The position numbers were made by a program, and so were the translations under genes. A DNA stretch of 26,922 bases, from positions 1 through 26,922 of IMG/VR virus record IMGVR_UViG_3300044611_000881. One strand, given 5' to 3'. How positions within the stretch are numbered: the stretch's first letter is position 1; the number at the start of each line of letters is the position of its first letter. Below the pieces are notes generated by a model that had not been told where the DNA came from, searched no databases, and worked only from the letters and a program-made list of their open reading frames with translations. Of this stretch, positions 6,291-13,630 are shown one piece after another. The DNA is from a virus.

Positions 6291-7018
6291 CAATAAGGTG
6301 GTGAACACCTTTTTTTTCCGTCTAATCCTTTAATTTTACCTTTACATACTTGAATTGCATATCCATTAGCGTACGCAGAAGGGTAAACATCAAATTTTGC
6401 TTTCGCAGCCGATTTGCCTCTACTACAAAGTTTTGTTCCTGATTTCTTTTTTCCTTCATGTACCATTAATCTTTCAATAACTTCCTTTGAAAAAACTGAT
6501 GGGTCATCGTGAAGCGGTTTCATTTCTTTTTGAACTTTTTCTATATTATCAATAAAATAAATTGCTCTAGCGGCATTAGTTAGTGTTCCTAATAATGGAA
6601 CATCTAAATCTTGTGGAATGTACTCCTGAATTGTATCAATAAGCTCTTCTATTGTCATCTTCAAAAGTAATGGTGCGATACCCGACGCTAGAGAACCTAA
6701 AGGACCTGTTGGGGTTAATTCAACAAAACCTTGTAAAGTATCAATAACGTCTACTTCCAAATCGTTTCTAATGTCTAACATTTCTTCTTTTAGACTCTCA
6801 TAGTTTAATTCCATTTCAGGACCTAATAATTGATTTTTTAAATTTTCAAATCTTTGAAGGGTTTCTTCTATTTCATTGTAGTTTTTCACTAACGATGCAA
6901 TTACTATTGGGTCACCTAAAACGTCAACAGCACCTGCGGTTTGTCTGGCTAAGTCACCCACAAAATTTGATATGGTGCTCCAAAAATCGAATGCTTCTTT
7001 TACTATTTGTTTTTTCAT
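6287..7018 (-). CDS. Unknown helical protein with C-terminal Cys-rich phage module
   Basis: A 243-aa protein. Residues 1-185 are helical with amphipathic and mildly hydrophobic stretches (about 100-130, 'LGSLASGIAPLLLKM'), possibly membrane- or tail-lumen-associated. The C-terminal 50 residues form a distinct basic module: 'GTKLCSRGKSAAKAKFDVYP', then 'AYANGYAIQVCKGKIKG', then 'RCSPPYC'. I recall this KLC...YPSAYANGYA...CKG module from the ends of many marine phage proteins; its role is not established. The gene starts four bases inside the end of the upstream structural gene (ATGA overlap), so it is probably made with it. Its stop overlaps the stop of the convergent gene at 5121-6290, and its last codons contain the plus-strand terminator. 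Start 7018 is the only reasonable ATG. Confidence 0.8.
   Translation of the reverse strand: MKKQIVKEAFDFWSTISNFVGDLARQTAGAVDVLGDPIVIASLVKNYNEIEETLQRFENLKNQLLGPEMELNYESLKEEMLDIRNDLEVDVIDTLQGFVELTPTGPLGSLASGIAPLLLKMTIEELIDTIQEYIPQDLDVPLLGTLTNAARAIYFIDNIEKVQKEMKPLHDDPSVFSKEVIERLMVHEGKKKSGTKLCSRGKSAAKAKFDVYPSAYANGYAIQVCKGKIKGLDGKKRCSPPYC
6295..6317 (+). terminator. Plus-strand terminator embedded in the opposing gene's 3' end
   Basis: The stem AAGGTG (6295-6300) pairs with CACCTT (6306-6311) around a GTGAA loop, followed by an unbroken T run to 6317. It begins five bases after the stop of the plus-strand gene. It lies within codons of the minus-strand gene for its Lys-Lys-Arg-Cys-Ser-Pro-Pro-Tyr-Cys tail. 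It works only for plus-strand transcription. Confidence 0.75.
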
Positions 7019-8514
7019 TTCTTATTTACTATTTCAAATTTAAGTTGTCTTTTATAAGTATCTACTTCTCCCGAAGAAAGAACTTTTATGTCTACAAAAT
7101 ATTGGTTTGGAACTTTATCTTTTGTATCAAAGATAAAATAATATTCATTTGATGTTTGATTTATTCTAGTCCAATCTTGGACAATAACTTCAGTTGTACC
7201 TTCGTTAACAAATACTCTGTAGTATGCCTTAAAATCAGGATATACAATATTTGAAGAATAAGCCTGTTTAATAGTTACCACAACTTTTCTTGTATCGGTA
7301 TTTAATATTTTTTCATCTTGTTTAATACCTGAAAAACTAAACCCGTAAGTTTCAGGGTTTTTTGATAGAGTACCAATTTGATAGTACTCGGTTGCGGGTC
7401 TTAGAATAAATTCATTGGTTATATTACCAATTGCTCTTCCATTTAGTGTACAGTTAACCCAAATATCGTTAAATTGACATGGTGTTGAATATCCTGTAAT
7501 TGCAGGTATTTCTACTTCGTATATACCTTGAGTTCTTAAAACTGTTGTTAAACCCGTTAAAGAAGATATTAAATCTTCATTTGAGTCTGCAATATTAACT
7601 GTTGGGTTAAAATCTAAATTCGTTGGTGTGCCGTCTATATAAGAATATAAGTATAATTTATTTACTTTATTCTCAAAAAATTTAGTTCTATCATCTAAAA
7701 TTAAATCATCATATGTTGTTTCTAAAAATGGTTCGTAGAATGTTTGTGTATGTCTTGTAAAGAAACCTACCGAATAATTTTCAGTTAATCCTGTTATATT
7801 TTCTATTTCGGGGTCAAATGAAATAATATATCCTGTAACACCTGTTGTTGCACCCGTTAAAATATTATTAATTTCATTAGTCATGTTAAATTCAATATTC
7901 TCATTACCAAATTCAAAATATTGAGTATCGACTAATGTTAAGGCTGAAAAATTTATAACATTTCCAATACCGTTATTTAAATTGTTATAAACACCATTTG
8001 TACTCCACCCACTAATTGTTGTTGAATTAAACCAATTTGATGGTCGATTAGAATATGACTTGTCATTATCCCTGTAGTTTCTTGATGTTAAACTAGCGTT
8101 AGAAGAATTTAAATTATTATTGTTGTAATAATCATAACCAACACCTTCATCCCAATTTTGTGGTGTACCTGTTAAATTAAATTTAGGTATTCTAAACAAA
8201 TTTAAATTAAAACCCGTGGCTCTTCTTCTATTGTCAGATGTTGTTGTGTTTAATAATTCATAATTAAACATTATCGTATTGGTCATTTTAAACACATGAG
8301 TCATTGGACTTCCTGTGTAAACAATCCCATTTGTGATTTTTTCTTGTAGTTGTGACAAATCTATGTCAAAAATAAATCTTGAATATCCTGGTGTGGATAA
8401 AACATTATCAACCCTACCAAAAAATAATTCAGTTACAGGATTTTGTCCTGTATTTGTAGTACCGCTAGAAATAATTGTGTTATTTCTATTTAGATATGAT
8501 TTGTGTATAGACAT
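7015..8514 (-). CDS. Putative beta-rich virion structural protein
   Basis: A 499-aa protein rich in Asn, Thr, Tyr and Gly with almost no charged clusters, typical of beta-structured tail or baseplate proteins. It has no signal peptide. The middle part (about 205-310) reads 'FNMTNEINNILTG', then 'GYIISF', then 'SVGFFTRHTQTFYEPFLETTY'. That order loosely recalls DNRLRE/CBM96-like beta sandwiches, in which a final 'F-x-S/T-R ... P-x-L-x-x-x-Y' strand is usual. I consider this only a hint. The C-terminal 100 residues ('QDWTRINQTSNEYYFIFDTK', then 'FVDIKV') look like a separate beta domain. It has its own late-type promoter motif and shares an ATGA overlap with the 243-aa gene that follows. A baseplate, fibre-attachment or decoration role is inferred from context. 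Confidence 0.75.
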   Translation of the reverse strand: MSIHKSYLNRNNTIISSGTTNTGQNPVTELFFGRVDNVLSTPGYSRFIFDIDLSQLQEKITNGIVYTGSPMTHVFKMTNTIMFNYELLNTTTSDNRRRATGFNLNLFRIPKFNLTGTPQNWDEGVGYDYYNNNNLNSSNASLTSRNYRDNDKSYSNRPSNWFNSTTISGWSTNGVYNNLNNGIGNVINFSALTLVDTQYFEFGNENIEFNMTNEINNILTGATTGVTGYIISFDPEIENITGLTENYSVGFFTRHTQTFYEPFLETTYDDLILDDRTKFFENKVNKLYLYSYIDGTPTNLDFNPTVNIADSNEDLISSLTGLTTVLRTQGIYEVEIPAITGYSTPCQFNDIWVNCTLNGRAIGNITNEFILRPATEYYQIGTLSKNPETYGFSFSGIKQDEKILNTDTRKVVVTIKQAYSSNIVYPDFKAYYRVFVNEGTTEVIVQDWTRINQTSNEYYFIFDTKDKVPNQYFVDIKVLSSGEVDTYKRQLKFEIVNKK

Positions 8515-8536
8515 TAACTATAAATATTAGTTAATG
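8512..8536 (-). promoter_or_regulatory. Late promoter motif within a perfect inverted repeat over a start codon
   Basis: On the plus strand CATTAACTA (8512-8520) and TAGTTAATG (8528-8536) are a perfect 9-bp inverted repeat around TAAATAT. Read on the minus strand, ATATTTATA (8527 down to 8519) fills the loop and runs two bases into the 3' arm. That arm also holds the ATG of the structural gene starting at 8514. The 5' arm is the end of the hub gene including its stop codon. Read-through RNA from the hub gene would fold the start codon into the stem. Confidence 0.55.
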
Positions 8537-10086
8537 CGTAAGTTTTTATTTAAAATTTTACTATCGGCATCGTAAAGTTTTGTTAAAATAGTTTGTACTT
8601 GTGTACCATCAACACTTTGTGAATCTGGACCCATATTATGGTATGGATGTACGTGAGAAACTAAAAACCTAACAATTAATTCTATAAGGTCCAATAATTG
8701 TTCACCTCTCACCATAGAATTAGTATTTGGAATCATAATATTTTCAATAAATTGTTGCGGTATTGTTGTTCCTGAAAAATCTATAGTATCAAAATCAATT
8801 TTGGTTACACCTACTTGTGTATCATGTGAAAGAAAAAAAGAAGTATTGGCAACATTTATTCCGTAAACAATAGGGTTAAATTCGTATTGTTCATTAGGGA
8901 TTTTATATGTCTGAAATGATTTTAGTGGTCCTAATCTATCTTTTTCTGAAACGTATCCAATACCTCTAGTTGAGTCTTGCTTGTTTAAGTATATACCTTC
9001 AAAGAATCTCCTTAAGTTTATAACTTCAGTTGCTGAAACATCAACATTTAATTCGTATTTATCCCAAAAATTTTTTGATGGTTGGAAAACGAAAGGTATT
9101 GGTTCATTTATTGTTGTTCCTGTTCCCCCCAAAGAAAACGAACCACTATTCATAAGTGATATTACATTATTAATACCAGATATAATGTCATCACGAGAAT
9201 CAAATGTAAAATCTTTTTGATATACAGGACCAATTAAACTTTCTTCAGGAAAACTATAAAAACCATTTAAAACACTTGTTGAGTATACGGGTCTATAATC
9301 AGATATTTTATATATCCTAACGTATCCCGAAAACCTACCCAATAAACTACCAACACCACCATATACATCATACTCAACCAAATATTTTATTTTTTGTACT
9401 ACATTTCCTTGTTCTGTAAAAGTTTGATTAGTATTTTCAACTTTTCTCGTATCAAATTTTTGTAATCCAACCATACCAAATTTTTTGTTAAAGATTGGAT
9501 TACCATTTTCATTCACATTTTTTTTGTATACTCTAAACATTGCTGAGTCAGGAGGTAATAACATATCAGAATTATTTCTACCTAAAATCCCAATTGTTTT
9601 TACATCTGGATATAATCCTGACTGTGATGTTTCTTTCATTGAACCATCTTTATTTCTAATATCTTGTGGTAGTTTGTTTCTTTCCCCTTTTGATGTAAAT
9701 GCTTGAGAAGATTCAAAAGGTTCTCCAATTAATTCGTTTGGACTTGAAAACATACCTTGTATGTAGTACTTATTTCTGTCTTGGTAATCTAAATTATAAT
9801 ATACGACATGAACTGATTCATTTATTTGTGGTACTTGGCTAAAAAATTGTGGTAATAACGGCATAAAAACCAATGGGTCAACATCGGTCCAATAGTCATT
9901 TTCTGTTAAAGGTTTACCTGTTACAGGGTTTTTAAACGAATTAATAATATCTTCATTTTGCCAGTTATCCACTTGCAAACGAATTCTGCCCAAATTCATT
10001 GGGTCTTTGTTGTCAATTACTCTACCAAAATTAAAAACCTGTGTATATTTTTTTGGTAAATTTGTATAATCATTAAAACGATTCAT
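8527..10086 (-). CDS. Baseplate/hub protein with gp5/VgrG-type OB-fold N-terminus
   Basis: A 519-aa protein. Its N-terminus 'FNFGRVIDNKDPMNLGRIRL' (residues 18-37) is the hallmark of the OB domain of T4 gp5, P2 gpV and VgrG-like proteins (pattern G-x-V-x-D-x-x-D-P-x-x-x-G-R-x-x-V). This OB domain continues to about residue 125 ('NKYYIQGMF'). A large middle region is beta-rich and unrecognised. Near the C-terminus is 'SHVHPYHNMGPDSQ' (about 480-493), which resembles the His-x-His metal-binding tip of gpV-type spikes. I see no lysozyme domain, unlike T4 gp5. The gene overlaps its upstream neighbour by one base (TAATG). The role as a central baseplate/hub or spike component is well supported; the exact T4 counterpart is not. 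Confidence 0.8.
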   Translation of the reverse strand: MNRFNDYTNLPKKYTQVFNFGRVIDNKDPMNLGRIRLQVDNWQNEDIINSFKNPVTGKPLTENDYWTDVDPLVFMPLLPQFFSQVPQINESVHVVYYNLDYQDRNKYYIQGMFSSPNELIGEPFESSQAFTSKGERNKLPQDIRNKDGSMKETSQSGLYPDVKTIGILGRNNSDMLLPPDSAMFRVYKKNVNENGNPIFNKKFGMVGLQKFDTRKVENTNQTFTEQGNVVQKIKYLVEYDVYGGVGSLLGRFSGYVRIYKISDYRPVYSTSVLNGFYSFPEESLIGPVYQKDFTFDSRDDIISGINNVISLMNSGSFSLGGTGTTINEPIPFVFQPSKNFWDKYELNVDVSATEVINLRRFFEGIYLNKQDSTRGIGYVSEKDRLGPLKSFQTYKIPNEQYEFNPIVYGINVANTSFFLSHDTQVGVTKIDFDTIDFSGTTIPQQFIENIMIPNTNSMVRGEQLLDLIELIVRFLVSHVHPYHNMGPDSQSVDGTQVQTILTKLYDADSKILNKNLRIN

Positions 10087-10286
10087 TATTTTCTTTTCTT
10101 ATATTCTTCCAAAATTTTATTATAAGAATTTTCAAGTTTATCTACTTGATATGTCATTTGTATGATAGACTCTTTAACTTTTTCATGTTCGTTTGCAAGT
10201 ATATCCATACATTCCATAAGTTCTTTATTATTAAAACTACTTGGTTCTGAAATTATTTTTTCTATTTTTTCTAAATCTATAATCAT
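10086..10286 (-). CDS. Small coiled-coil protein in the baseplate operon
   Basis: A 66-aa highly charged protein that is nearly all helical. Residues about 24-64 ('ECMDILANEHEKVKESIIQ' onward) have heptad-like spacing of Ile, Met, Val and Leu, so a coiled coil is likely. It is tied to both neighbours: it starts inside the end of the 724-aa gene (ATGA) and its stop overlaps the start of the hub gene (TAATG). Such tight coupling suggests a fixed ratio and a role as a small baseplate or chaperone-like partner, but the family is unknown. Confidence 0.75.
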   Translation of the reverse strand: MIIDLEKIEKIISEPSSFNNKELMECMDILANEHEKVKESIIQMTYQVDKLENSYNKILEEYKKRK

Positions 10287-12457
10287 AAAACATTTCCTTT
10301 TATTTTAACAAAACCAGTTTGTGATATTATACCTATTTCTTTTGCGGTTACGGTTGTTTGAGCATAACCATTTTGTGTCATTTCGTCAATTATTGCCTCA
10401 TTTAAACTTTTAGTCATTAATAACCCAATATTTGGTTTTCCACTTGGCATATCACCTGTTGGAACTCCTTGCTCCTCCATTTTTTCAATAAATTTTGTTA
10501 ATATGCTAGTTGGGCTCATGCCTGGTTTTGTTGCCGCGGCTATATAGTTTATTATTGTTGGTACGTCAGAAGATGTTCCTCTTAGTGCGTTTTTTAGTGC
10601 TAAACTTAAAGAAACAATATTCAATAATTCATCAACAACGTTTTTACATCTTCTAAAATCTTGAATTGTTGCAAGTGTGGTCAGAGCTAAATTAACACCA
10701 GCTAATATTAGTTTTTGTTTATTTGTTAATATTTCATCTGCGGTCTGTCTCACAATTGATGCCATCAAAGATTTTAAATTTTGTTTTATCGCAATAAAAA
10801 GTTGTTTAACAAAAATCGCCTGTATTTTAGAAGTAATGTTTATAACCATTTTTCTAAATTCTTTAAAGAAATCTTCAGTTGTATCAATACCATCAACATA
10901 ATCTTTTTGTAATGCCTTTGCCATTACAAATAATGGAAATAAATGTTTTGGAGATAAAACTGAATTTAAAACTGCTATTGGTAATAGATTTATAAATTCT
11001 TCATTAATGATATTTGAAAAATTAAATTGCGGATATTCAACTAACCAATCGGGATTTGAACCTAAGCTGTCTAACATGTTTTGAGCTGCTTTATCTGCAT
11101 CCTGAGCGGTCATATCTTCAACTAAAAATTCATCAATTAACGATAATGAACCATCAACATTTACAGGTAATGACAACGCACCACAATCCTTATACTGCAC
11201 TACGTTTTCTTGAATATTTTTTATTTTATTTTCAATTTCTAATAAATCTTCTTCTGTTAATTCAAAAAAACTATCATCAATTTGGTCTGAAGAATCTAGT
11301 TTACCAGTTCCTGTAACATCTATTTCTTGTTTATTGTCAAAACATAAACCAAGAACTCTTTGTATTAGTTTTTCAAATACTGTTTGATTTCTTAAATCAT
11401 CATAACCAATCAAATTTTTCATGTTTATTGAACCAATCAACAGATTTAAAACATTAGAAAAAAGTTCGTTAAAATTAAGAACATCAATTGTGTTTAGATA
11501 GTCCAATAAAAATTCTGCGACACTGTTTCCACCAATTCTTTTTTTTAGTGTAACTTTAAAAAATTCACCTGTTAATGTTGGTGTTGGGTCTTTAATGAAT
11601 TCAATATCAAATAAGTCTTGTCCTGAAACCCCAACATACGGTGTACTGTATTCATCCTCATAAGTTTGCCCTTCTTTTTGTATTCTATTCCATAATTCGC
11701 GATTAAACGACCTTGGAATTGAAGATGCGGTAAATGGTTTAAATTCATAAACGTACTTACCAGGAACTCCATTTGGATTTGTTTGTAATGTTTTTCCAAA
11801 TATATCTATATTTGATACTTTTATATAAATTTCTTTGTCTTGGTAATTTTGTTCCTGAGAACACCCTAAAGCACTTACATATTCATTTTTTAATATGTCT
11901 TTTATTTCGTCTTTAGTTCTAGTTACGGCTTGAATAAGTGAGTTTCTTAAAGCTGCAATCGCGTCTTTTTTGGTATCTGTTTTAAAAACATTAAGTTCAG
12001 CTCTTCTAATATCTTTTTTAGTCTTTTCTAATAACCCATTTAATCTTTTTTGTTCAGGGACGTTATTAGTTACAACCGCATTGGTTAATTCTTTTTGAAA
12101 TTGTGCTTCTTTTTGTTTTAACTCTTTTATTTTTTCTGTTTCGTTATTTATATTTTTACCATCAACGTCGTTATTTTCTTTTGATGTAATATATGTTTGA
12201 ACCAATTTTCTTAATTGATTTTCACTATTTTGTTTAAAAGATTTTGGTAAATCTTTTGCCTTTTGAGTGTAAGTCTCAACTTTCTTTTTTACTTTAGATT
12301 CTGTGGCCTCAATTTCTTTAGATGTTTGACTATTGGAATTTTGAGGATTTTTTCTTAGTTCTTTTTGCTGTTCATTAATTCTTTTTGTTTTTTTATATGA
12401 ATTAATGACTTTATTTAATTTTTTATAATCTTCCGTAGTTGTTGTTGATTCGGACAT
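10283..12457 (-). CDS. Large putative tail/baseplate structural protein
   Basis: A 724-aa protein I do not recognise. Residues about 1-190 are very charged and form long helices or coiled coil rich in Lys, Glu and Gln. Residues about 200-310 look globular and beta-rich ('GKYVYEFKPFTASSIPRSFN'). The rest is helical. A hydrophobic stretch at about 565-605 ('LILAGVNLALTTLATIQDF') could be buried in the tail or be membrane-active. Its place between a late promoter and a hub protein, and its length, suit a baseplate hub component or a short tape-measure-like protein. T4 gp29 (590 aa) and gp27 are conceivable equivalents by position only. Start ATG 12457 follows the upstream gene after 10 bases. 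Confidence 0.75.
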   Translation of the reverse strand: MSESTTTTEDYKKLNKVINSYKKTKRINEQQKELRKNPQNSNSQTSKEIEATESKVKKKVETYTQKAKDLPKSFKQNSENQLRKLVQTYITSKENNDVDGKNINNETEKIKELKQKEAQFQKELTNAVVTNNVPEQKRLNGLLEKTKKDIRRAELNVFKTDTKKDAIAALRNSLIQAVTRTKDEIKDILKNEYVSALGCSQEQNYQDKEIYIKVSNIDIFGKTLQTNPNGVPGKYVYEFKPFTASSIPRSFNRELWNRIQKEGQTYEDEYSTPYVGVSGQDLFDIEFIKDPTPTLTGEFFKVTLKKRIGGNSVAEFLLDYLNTIDVLNFNELFSNVLNLLIGSINMKNLIGYDDLRNQTVFEKLIQRVLGLCFDNKQEIDVTGTGKLDSSDQIDDSFFELTEEDLLEIENKIKNIQENVVQYKDCGALSLPVNVDGSLSLIDEFLVEDMTAQDADKAAQNMLDSLGSNPDWLVEYPQFNFSNIINEEFINLLPIAVLNSVLSPKHLFPLFVMAKALQKDYVDGIDTTEDFFKEFRKMVINITSKIQAIFVKQLFIAIKQNLKSLMASIVRQTADEILTNKQKLILAGVNLALTTLATIQDFRRCKNVVDELLNIVSLSLALKNALRGTSSDVPTIINYIAAATKPGMSPTSILTKFIEKMEEQGVPTGDMPSGKPNIGLLMTKSLNEAIIDEMTQNGYAQTTVTAKEIGIISQTGFVKIKGNVL

Positions 12458-12467
12458 ATCTTAAAAA

Positions 12468-12845
12468 TTATTTGTTAAGTTTATATCCTTCGTCTGTTGT
12501 ATTTGAAATATCTTTCAATAGTAAATCTTGGATTAGTTTATCGTCAAAATCGCTCACAGAAAAATTTTCTTTATCATTTTTATTGATTGCCTTTTCCCAA
12601 ATAGTTGATTGTAGTTTAGATAATGTTAATTTTTTTTCAACAGTATCGTTTACAATCTTTTGTTGTTCTTTAATTATTGGTCCAATTATTGCCATATCAG
12701 AACTGTCTTTCATCATTGACAACATTTTATTTTGAATTCTTATTGCGGTTGCTCTTTGTTCAACCAATTCATTATATATTTCTTGCATTAAAGACAATAT
12801 AGATTCTTTGTTTAAAAGTATTTCTTTTTTTTTAGGTCTTGTCAT
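12468..12845 (-). CDS. Small helical protein opening the late baseplate operon
   Basis: A 125-aa protein beginning with a basic patch (Arg-Pro-Lys-Lys-Lys) followed by helices. About residues 12-80 are amphipathic, and the C-terminal third is acidic with 'DFDDKLIQDLLLKDI'. No family is recognised. It is the first gene after the promoter motif at 12849-12857, whose end is only 3 bases from the ATG. It sits next to the late sigma gene but has a separate promoter, so it more likely belongs with the structural genes that follow. The acidic leucine-rich C-terminus superficially recalls clamp- or polymerase-binding tails such as T4 gp33, but I would not assign that. Confidence 0.7.
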   Translation of the reverse strand: MTRPKKKEILLNKESILSLMQEIYNELVEQRATAIRIQNKMLSMMKDSSDMAIIGPIIKEQQKIVNDTVEKKLTLSKLQSTIWEKAINKNDKENFSVSDFDDKLIQDLLLKDISNTTDEGYKLNK

Positions 12846-12848
12846 GCT

Positions 12849-12857
12849 TATAAATAT
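12849..12857 (-). promoter_or_regulatory. Putative late promoter core for the baseplate operon
   Basis: On the minus strand this is an exact ATATTTATA, ending 3 bases before the ATG at 12845 and lying in the 26-base gap after the sigma gene. If spacing follows T4 late promoters, RNA would begin at or inside the annotated ATG. The message would then be leaderless, or the true start would lie further in. Confidence 0.5.
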
Positions 12858-12871
12858 TTTATTATCACTTT

Positions 12872-13630
12872 TTATCTTAAATCTATTTTTTTGACAAAAT
12901 CAAAATAAAGTTTTTTATACCTTTTCATACTTAATCTTATTTCTTTGGTTGACAGATTGGTCATTTCTCTTAAAGACAATAAAACTAAATTTTTATTAAA
13001 CTTTTTATTATCGTGAGCAACAAAAATTTGGTCGTATGTTTCAAATAATTGAAGTAATGCTTCTCCTAGTCTTGTTTCATTCTCGTTTAAATTACTGTTC
13101 TTAATAAATTCTTTTAACATACCAATATAATCAGATATTATTTTATCCGATTCAACAGCGTCGTTTTCAATATAATAAACCATATCTGGTCTATTTTCTA
13201 AGTTAGATGATATATCCTCATAAGATACTTTTCGGTTTATTTCTTTTTGGTCTTTAATAATTTGACCCATTAAATAATTTTTACAAATTGTACCGAAATA
13301 AGAATACGCCTTTTTATTTTTATCAGGAACAAATTTATCTGATTTAGTTATTAAAAACGAATGAGTGTCGTTTAATATTTCATCAAACGACATATCTTTC
13401 CTATAAAGTTTGTACCTTCTAATAATAGAAGAAACCATTTTTTCGATAGGTTTCTTCAAAAACTCATTGTAAATCTTATTTCTTTCTTCAATAGTTTCCG
13501 CATTTAGAAAAAGAACTACCGCATTTTCTTCTCTAACATCAAAATAATTAGTTGTAGAAGTATTTTTTTTTCCACGTTTACTTTGATGGTCTTGCGTAAT
13601 ACCAGTTGAATTGATATCTTCTAAAATCAT
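12872..13630 (-). CDS. 55: Late-transcription RNA polymerase sigma factor, T4 gp55-like
   Basis: This protein directs host RNA polymerase to phage late promoters. The 252-aa sequence contains a sigma region 2-like segment (about residues 60-130). It runs from 'EKMVSSIIRRYKLYRKDMSF' through 'DKFVPDKNKKAYSYFGTICK' to 'KNYLMGQIIKDQKE', matching the F-D-P-x-K-x-x-x-x-A-Y-x-Y-F pattern of gp55 and other sigma factors. It is longer than T4 gp55 (185 aa) because of an N-terminal 55-residue extension and a C-terminal segment. Residues about 218-246 of that segment ('LREMTNLSTKEIRLSMKRYK') look like a helix-turn-helix. No typical hydrophobic clamp-binding tail is seen at the very C-terminus. It overlaps the upstream glycosyltransferase stop (TAATG) and lacks the late motif, so it is probably expressed earlier with that operon. 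Confidence 0.85.
   Translation of the reverse strand: MILEDINSTGITQDHQSKRGKKNTSTTNYFDVREENAVVLFLNAETIEERNKIYNEFLKKPIEKMVSSIIRRYKLYRKDMSFDEILNDTHSFLITKSDKFVPDKNKKAYSYFGTICKNYLMGQIIKDQKEINRKVSYEDISSNLENRPDMVYYIENDAVESDKIISDYIGMLKEFIKNSNLNENETRLGEALLQLFETYDQIFVAHDNKKFNKNLVLLSLREMTNLSTKEIRLSMKRYKKLYFDFVKKIDLR

Noticed and set aside
12837-12899. Pairing of TTTTGTCA and TGACAAGA (minus strand) around the motif before the baseplate operon
   Set aside because: Eight pairs with one G-U but a loop of 47 bases; it would cover part of the ATG, yet the evidence is too weak alone.
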